Shown here piece by piece: positions 6,141 through 10,635 of a stretch of DNA of 10,635 nucleotides. The notes below the pieces were generated by a model. The model made no database searches. It was not told the DNA's origin and saw nothing but the letters and a program-made list of their open reading frames with translations. The DNA is from Alphaproteobacteria bacterium. Lineage in GTDB: Bacteria; Pseudomonadota; Alphaproteobacteria; Sphingomonadales; Emcibacteraceae. A program made the position numbers and the translations under genes. Positions within the stretch are counted from its first letter, which is position 1, and the number at the start of each line of letters is the position of its first letter. The stretch lies in contig NVTJ01000090.1 of the NCBI GenBank assembly GCA_002401545.1, forward strand, positions 1-10,635, read 5' to 3'.

Positions 6141-6161
6141 GTACACTATTTAGTACACTAT
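6141..6161 (+). repeat. tandem GTACACTAT repeat near attR
   Basis: GTACACTAT occurs at 6141-6149 and again at 6153-6161, a 12-bp period. Short phased direct repeats near an att core are typical arm-type binding sites of tyrosine recombinases. No open frame of note exists between 6026 and 6292. Confidence 0.5.
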
Positions 6162-6243
6162 CTGAGCAAAATATGCTATTCTAATGCAATGTATTACCCA
6201 TATAAAACAATGCCTTACCTATGTAACTGGAGGGGAGGCACAT

Positions 6244-6264
6244 AATCCCTTCCTCTCCTCCATT
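6244..6264 (+). repeat. attR: right copy of 21-bp direct repeat
   Basis: It is identical to 2245-2265 and so reproduces the last 19 nt of tRNA-Ser without the rest of the gene. On the standard model this is the original chromosomal tRNA 3' end displaced by the insertion. A GGAGGGGAGG tract at 6229-6238 is complementary with one mismatch to CCTCTCCTCC at 6252-6261 inside it. Confidence 0.9.
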
Positions 6265-6292
6265 TGCCTATAAAACTTTATGGTAATATATC

Positions 6293-6835
6293 TTAATTAT
6301 TCTTTCGGTATTGATATGGCTCTTCAAATCGTCCGGCCCATATACCTATCCTGGCTTCTCTGGCCTCTTCTTGTTGTCTTTCATAATCTTTAGAGTAATA
6401 AAGATACGCCATTGCACTGCCGCTTGACACCATCATGGCCTCTATATCCTGGTTTTCATGGTTGTAGCATTTGGATATTTTGCGGCCATATTTATCCTCA
6501 CTGAGATACTGACAAATGACAGGCTCGTTATTGATTAATTCTGTCAGGTAATCTTTTGCAGCTCTGCCGCATTGATATTGGTTGTCATTTCTCCAGCAAG
6601 GTTGATTCATTTCAGGGGCATCAATCCCATGAAACCTGATTCTTGTTCCATTAATCTTTATGGTATCGCCATCTGTCACAATAGCATAACCTTGAATATC
6701 AGCTCTAATCGGCATGGTATGACTGGGTTTTGACTCAGTGACGTTTTTATTATTTAGAGAAATGAAATTGGCTAAATAAACGCCCCCAAAAGCCCCGATG
6801 ATTAATGCAATTAGAATTTGTGCTATTAATTTCAT
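6293..6835 (-). CDS. membrane-anchored thermonuclease (SNase-like) family protein
   Basis: The 180-residue protein has an N-terminal hydrophobic segment at residues 3-25, which is a signal anchor or signal peptide. A staphylococcal-nuclease-like domain follows from about 48. The family active-site pattern is complete: VTDGDTIKI (D55, D57), RIRFHGIDAPE (R67, D72, E75) and DKYGRKI (R118), corresponding to D21, R35, D40, E43 and R87 of the staphylococcal enzyme. Four cysteines (80, 89, 108, 123) suit an exported, disulfide-containing protein. Such enzymes cleave DNA or RNA with calcium; the physiological role here is unknown. A G-rich ribosome site (GGGGGG, about 10 nt) precedes the ATG. A sampled line is only 38% G+C, far below its neighbours, suggesting transfer. 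It stands alone and converges on the island's right end. Confidence 0.88.
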   Translation of the reverse strand: MKLIAQILIALIIGAFGGVYLANFISLNNKNVTESKPSHTMPIRADIQGYAIVTDGDTIKINGTRIRFHGIDAPEMNQPCWRNDNQYQCGRAAKDYLTELINNEPVICQYLSEDKYGRKISKCYNHENQDIEAMMVSSGSAMAYLYYSKDYERQQEEAREARIGIWAGRFEEPYQYRKNN

Positions 6836-7044
6836 TGATTGTTGCCCCCCTGTTAAACTGTATGATGTTACTCATATTGTTCTCACATGGTTATGCACTG
6901 ATAACATGAAATATTTCATCATTTTATCTTCAACAAAAATCTCTAATATATACTTAATATTATATGGCTTTGTATAAATATAGATTAACACGGATACCCT
7001 AATGGTATGAAATTCAATACTCGGGAAAGCCATATATCAGGTTG

Positions 7045-9117
7045 CTAAAATCGAAGATTAACACCGGCATAGACTGACCTTGGTTTTCCGGGAAAATACC
7101 GCTCATCGGTGAAGGTGGTGAAATCAGCACGTTCCGCATATTTTGTATCTGTAAGGTTCGTTATCCGAAGAAAAAACTCACTTCTGTCCATGATCTGAAA
7201 CTCTGCCCGCAAATTCAGATAATCATGGCCCTCATATTCATGCAAGTTTTCCGGGTCAAGATAATAAGCCCCCATATGAACCCATTCCAGCTCTGTTTTA
7301 AGGCTGCGTATGGGGCGCCAAGTGACCTGCATACTGCCGAAATGGCGCGGCGCGGTATCAATATCATTGCCCCTCAGATTGACACCACCACTGATAAGAT
7401 CAAACCGGTAACGATGACGGGCGAAGCTCGCATTACCCCGGATACTTAATTTATCGCTGAGGTCAACTTTGATCATCACGTCGGCCCCAATATGGTCTGA
7501 TTTCCCATTGTCCACATTAAAGAAGGACGAATCCCGGAAAATATAATTATCCTTCCTCATGGCGTAAAAGGCTATATTATAGCTGATATCATCCTGCTGC
7601 CCCCGAAAACCCAGCTCAATGCTTTTCAGACTGACTTTATTCAGGTCGGCGACTTGCTGCGCCCGCTGCAAACGATAGAGTTCCGTTGCTTGCGGCGCCC
7701 GGAATGCCTTGCTCAAATTGACATATATATCGTGATTGTCATGATATTTATACAAAAGCCCTATCTTTGGCGAAAAGGCGGTGAAGTCATCCTTGCGACT
7801 GTCCGGACGACTGTAACGGCAACCGCTAAAACCACAGGCGATGCCATTTTCATCCGTCCGGCCGCTGATCATGTTATTGGTATAGTCATAGCGCATATAT
7901 TCGAGCCGCGCTCCGCCCACAACATGCAGCCTCTCGCCTATGGCCCAGTCCCCCTGAAGAAAAGCCGCCACCATGATGCTGTCCACATCATAATCATATT
8001 GTTTCCCGGTCGGGATGGTTGTCCGCAGAAACAACGAGCCTTCCGTGGGCTTTTCCTGAGTCTGTTTCAAAGACCCCCGGGTATATTCCACATCCACCCC
8101 GGCAATGACCTCAAGATCACTGCCCTCGTTAAAATAAAACCCGTTCTGAAATCCAATGCTGGTCTGGCTGTTTTCTTCCAACGGCTGTCCGGGGAGGAAA
8201 TGCATCAGGAATTTCATATCCAATGCCCGGACATAGGGTGTGAACTGCCAGCGCACACCATCGCTTATATCAGTGGAAAACCGCGACCAGTAGCGCAGGG
8301 ACTTTGCTTTGCGAAAAGCCTCCGGATTGGGGTTCGTTTTGGCAAGCTCCCGGTCTTTGAAAGCATCCTTTCCGGTGATAAATCCCGCCGTTTCCTGATC
8401 CAGATTGGTCAGGCTGAGATGAGACGATATGGTCCAGACGTCCCCGGCATAATCATGGCGCAGGCTGATTTTCTGCTGGTCAAACCCGGATTGATCCCGG
8501 TAACCACCATCATGAGTGATCGAGGCCATGGCCCGAACTCCGTGGTTTCCCGCTGTCACCCCTTTGGAAAAATTAAAGCGGATGAATTCATAGGCCCCGC
8601 CTTCCAGCGTCAGGCGACCATCGTCCGTATTGGCCGCCGGTGTGATGACATTGACCATGCCGTGCAGGGCATTAGAGCCATAAAGCGCCGACCCCGGCCC
8701 CTTGGTAATCTCGATGCGTTCGGCCTGTTCGGTGAAGGCATCAAACAGCTCGTTAACATTACAAAAACCCGCCGACCGTAACGGAATGCCGTCCTGAGCC
8801 ATCAAGAAAGCACCACAGGCGCCGGCACCGGTGAAGATGGGCGAACGGATGGAAGCCAGATATTCCTGCCCGTTATTGCGGGAGAAATTTACCCCCGGCA
8901 CCCGTACTGCCAACTCGCTGAAGTGGGTAGATTTGACGAAAGAAAGTTCCTCACCGCCCAATAATGTCAGATTTCCGCTTTGGGAGGACAAGGGTTTATC
9001 GCTACGGCTGGCAGACGAAGTCACCTCTTCTATTTCTGCCTCCTCCGCAAAAACCGATGTCCCGGCAAGAATGGCTATTGCAAGAAAACTTACGCAACAG
9101 CCCGCGCGGTTATTCAC
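7045..9117 (-). CDS. TonB-dependent outer-membrane receptor, substrate unknown
   Basis: The 690-residue protein has a signal peptide (1-24, ending SVFA), a TonB-box-like EIEEVTSSASR segment and a plug domain to about residue 165. The plug ends in GPGSALYGSNALHGMVNVITP region motifs (140-160), and a beta-barrel follows with a terminal aromatic residue (AGVNLRF). It should import a scarce ligand across the outer membrane using TonB energy. The plug has a cysteine pair (C101, C119) and a predicted loop has CGFSGC (C428, C433), suggesting disulfides or a metal site. Translation starts at a GTG overlapping the TGA of the formylglutathione hydrolase gene by 4 nt, with AGGGA upstream, so it is the last gene of the formaldehyde operon in this window. 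No close match to a receptor of known ligand is recognised. No terminator is seen downstream, and 6836-7044 holds no other gene. Confidence 0.93.
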   Translation of the reverse strand: MNNRAGCCVSFLAIAILAGTSVFAEEAEIEEVTSSASRSDKPLSSQSGNLTLLGGEELSFVKSTHFSELAVRVPGVNFSRNNGQEYLASIRSPIFTGAGACGAFLMAQDGIPLRSAGFCNVNELFDAFTEQAERIEITKGPGSALYGSNALHGMVNVITPAANTDDGRLTLEGGAYEFIRFNFSKGVTAGNHGVRAMASITHDGGYRDQSGFDQQKISLRHDYAGDVWTISSHLSLTNLDQETAGFITGKDAFKDRELAKTNPNPEAFRKAKSLRYWSRFSTDISDGVRWQFTPYVRALDMKFLMHFLPGQPLEENSQTSIGFQNGFYFNEGSDLEVIAGVDVEYTRGSLKQTQEKPTEGSLFLRTTIPTGKQYDYDVDSIMVAAFLQGDWAIGERLHVVGGARLEYMRYDYTNNMISGRTDENGIACGFSGCRYSRPDSRKDDFTAFSPKIGLLYKYHDNHDIYVNLSKAFRAPQATELYRLQRAQQVADLNKVSLKSIELGFRGQQDDISYNIAFYAMRKDNYIFRDSSFFNVDNGKSDHIGADVMIKVDLSDKLSIRGNASFARHRYRFDLISGGVNLRGNDIDTAPRHFGSMQVTWRPIRSLKTELEWVHMGAYYLDPENLHEYEGHDYLNLRAEFQIMDRSEFFLRITNLTDTKYAERADFTTFTDERYFPGKPRSVYAGVNLRF

Positions 9118-9950
9118 AATATTTCCCTATGGTGGCGAATATGGTCTTCTATAAAAGTCTGGATGAAGAAATATCCGTGATCATAACCGGCGTGGCGACG
9201 AAGGTCCAGTTTCTGACCCACGAACACGCAGGCTTCTTCAAACAAATGCGGTTTAAGCTGTTCTTCAAGGTACGGGTCATCCCGTCCCTGATCAATCAAA
9301 ATAGTAGGCCGGGAGGCGGCATTGCCATATTTCTTCATCAGTGCCACGGCATCATATTCGGCCCAGACTGCGGGGTCATCCCCCAGATATTTGCTCAGCG
9401 CCTTACGGCCCCACGGGCACTGGCTTGGGGCAACTATGGGGGCAAAGGCGGAAACAGATTTATATATATCCTGATTTTTAAGATAAAGCGTCAACGCCCC
9501 ATGGCCGCCCATGGAATGACCTAAAATACCCTGCCGCGCCGCATCCGCAGGGAAATTCTCAACAATAAGGCCGTTCAGTTCCTGAGCAATATAGCTTGCC
9601 ATCCGGTAATTCCTGTCCCACGGACTTTGTGTGGCATCCAGATAAAATCCGGCTCCCTTGGCGAAATCCCAGGCATCGTCATCAGGCACATGATCCCCGC
9701 GCGGAGATGTATCCGGGGCGATCACCACAAGGCCGGATTGTGCCGCTTCTTTATAAGCGGCAGCCTTCAGGGTAAAATTATCTTCCGTGCAGGTCAGACC
9801 AGCAAGAAAAGTCACGAAGGGTAATTTTTTACCCCCGGCCCCCGGCGGCGTGAAAACTGTGAAACGCATTTCACAGCCCACCGTTTCAGCATTATGTTTG
9901 TAATAAGCCACCTGCCCGCCAAAACAGCCATGTTCCGATAATTTTTCCAT
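9114..9950 (-). CDS. fghA: S-formylglutathione hydrolase
   Basis: This 278-residue alpha/beta hydrolase aligns with E. coli FrmB and eukaryotic esterase D throughout, for example FLAGLTCTEDNF, APDTSPRGDHVPDD, GAGFYLDATQSPW and SAFAPIVAPSQCPWG. The nucleophile is S146 in GHSMGGHGAL. The acid is D224 or D225 in DQGRDDPY, and the histidine is H258 in GYDHGYFF. It hydrolyses S-formylglutathione to formate and glutathione in the cytosol, the second step of glutathione-dependent formaldehyde oxidation. The start ATG lies 2 nt after the dehydrogenase stop, and its TGA overlaps the GTG of the TonB receptor, so all three are read together. Length is normal for the family. Confidence 0.97.
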   Translation of the reverse strand: MEKLSEHGCFGGQVAYYKHNAETVGCEMRFTVFTPPGAGGKKLPFVTFLAGLTCTEDNFTLKAAAYKEAAQSGLVVIAPDTSPRGDHVPDDDAWDFAKGAGFYLDATQSPWDRNYRMASYIAQELNGLIVENFPADAARQGILGHSMGGHGALTLYLKNQDIYKSVSAFAPIVAPSQCPWGRKALSKYLGDDPAVWAEYDAVALMKKYGNAASRPTILIDQGRDDPYLEEQLKPHLFEEACVFVGQKLDLRRHAGYDHGYFFIQTFIEDHIRHHREIL

Positions 9951-9952
9951 GA

Positions 9953-10635
9953 TCAGTAAAGCACCACGCTGCGGATACTTTCACCCGAATGCATCAGGTC
10001 AAAAGCCTTGTTTATATCATCAAGCGGCATGGTATGGGTGATCAAGTCATCGATATTGATCTTGCCGTCCATATACCAGTCAACAATTTTTGGCACATCG
10101 GTGCGGCCCCGCGCCCCGCCAAAGGCACTGCCCCGCCAGACACGGCCGGTGACCAGTTGAAACGGGCGGGTGGAAATTTCCTTGCCCGCACCGGCAACCC
10201 CGATGATGATACTTTCGCCCCATCCCTTGTGACAGCATTCAAGCGCTGCACGCATGGTATTCACATTGCCGATACATTCAAAACTATAGTCCGCCCCCCC
10301 GTTTGTCAGGTCCATAATGGCCTCTACCAGTTGCGGGGATTTCTGCGGATTAATAAAGTCGGTCATGCCAAATTTCCGGGCCATCTCAACTTTGCCCTCA
10401 TTAATATCAATGCCAATGATTTTATTGGCCCCGACCATGCGTGCCCCTTGAATCACATTCAGGCCAATACCGCCAAGGCCAAAGACCACCACATTGCTGC
10501 CCGGCTCCACCTTGGCATCAAAGGCCACCGCCCCGACCCCGGTGGTCACCCCGCATCCGATATAGCAAACCTTGTCAAACGGCGCATCTTTGCGGATTTT
10601 TGCCAGGGCTATTTCCGGCAGAACCGTATGATTGG
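9953..10635 (-). CDS. frmA: S-(hydroxymethyl)glutathione dehydrogenase / class III alcohol dehydrogenase, 5' end off window
   Basis: The frame is open to the window edge and gives the C-terminal 227 residues of a protein usually about 370 long. Visible features are the zinc-ligand cysteine in CYIGCGVTTGVGAV, the NAD-binding Rossmann motif VFGLGGIGLNVIQG, the acidic residue that binds NAD ribose in GIDINEGK, and the C-terminal TRPFQLVTGR and GSAFGGARGR segments typical of class III enzymes. It oxidises the spontaneous formaldehyde-glutathione adduct to S-formylglutathione with NAD in the cytosol, feeding the hydrolase encoded 2 nt downstream. The same family also reduces S-nitrosoglutathione. 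The promoter and N-terminal catalytic domain are outside the window. Confidence 0.96.
   Translation of the reverse strand, partial: NHTVLPEIALAKIRKDAPFDKVCYIGCGVTTGVGAVAFDAKVEPGSNVVVFGLGGIGLNVIQGARMVGANKIIGIDINEGKVEMARKFGMTDFINPQKSPQLVEAIMDLTNGGADYSFECIGNVNTMRAALECCHKGWGESIIIGVAGAGKEISTRPFQLVTGRVWRGSAFGGARGRTDVPKIVDWYMDGKINIDDLITHTMPLDDINKAFDLMHSGESIRSVVLY

Larger units (their letters stand above)
2245..6264. mobile_element. tRNA-Ser-integrated genomic island carrying pseudouridine catabolism genes
   Basis: A 21-bp exact direct repeat, the tRNA-Ser 3' end plus TT, bounds the segment; the repeat-to-repeat distance is 3999 bp. This is the layout left by tyrosine recombinases that integrate at tRNA 3' ends and leave the tRNA intact. 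The cargo is a complete functional cassette of MFS transporter, HTH-kinase and PsuG. One sampled line of cargo (4321-4380) is about 47% G+C, against 50-60% in lines sampled from the flanking chromosomal genes. No integrase, excisionase or relaxase is encoded between the repeats, so the element is either a decayed island or one mobilised in trans. It was recognised from the repeat and gene content only. Confidence 0.85.

Noticed and set aside
6066..6243. Integrase remnant beside attR
   Set aside because: All frames checked are broken by stops and no tyrosine-recombinase motif could be read.
7654..8781. 375-codon plus-strand open frame
   Set aside because: It is antisense to the TonB receptor, whose signal peptide, plug and barrel are unmistakable, and it shows no domain of its own.
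1..10635. CRISPR array, riboswitch or toxin-antitoxin pair
   Set aside because: No regularly spaced repeats, known aptamer cores or paired small ORFs were found.

Overview
The window most likely comes from an alphaproteobacterium. The clues are the order 6S RNA, 5-formyltetrahydrofolate cyclo-ligase (fau), YmdB-family phosphodiesterase on one strand, an alpha-type ribosomal protein L32, and a class III alcohol dehydrogenase/S-formylglutathione hydrolase pair beside a TonB-dependent receptor. I cannot name a genus from sequence alone. Hand counts on sample lines give about 60% G+C in fau, 50% in the TonB receptor, 47% in the pseudouridine kinase gene and 38% in the nuclease gene, so base composition is patchy.

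Left chromosomal block (1-2173): on the minus strand, rpmF (L32) has its own promoter and a hairpin terminator. A 6S RNA candidate of about 168 nt follows with its own promoter, then fau, then a YmdB-family phosphodiesterase whose GTG start overlaps the fau stop by 4 nt and which runs off the window. On the plus strand a promoter drives a tRNA-Ser(GGA).

Genomic island (2245-6264): the last 19 nt of tRNA-Ser plus two following bases are repeated exactly at 6244-6264. The two 21-bp copies bound about 4.0 kb with the layout of an element inserted at a tRNA 3' end. Inside lie a TsgA-like MFS transporter (minus) and, divergently, an HTH-PfkB fusion kinase (psuK type) and pseudouridine-5'-phosphate glycosidase (psuG). 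Together they form a compact pseudouridine uptake, phosphorylation and C-C cleavage cassette. The divergent promoters share a TTGTCAA element overlapping both -35 boxes. A second, nested pair of 28-nt imperfect inverted repeats (24/28) sits just inside the direct repeats. No integrase or transposase is visible.

Right of the island (6265-7044): an AT-rich stretch carries one membrane-anchored thermonuclease-like gene. It looks compositionally foreign but lies outside the direct repeats.

Right chromosomal block (7045-10635, minus): the glutathione-dependent formaldehyde pathway, in transcription order class III alcohol dehydrogenase (partial), S-formylglutathione hydrolase (2-nt gap) and a TonB-dependent receptor with a 4-nt overlap. 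The tight spacing indicates one operon, so an outer-membrane receptor appears to be co-expressed with formaldehyde detoxification. This link and the nested island are the two most interesting features here.
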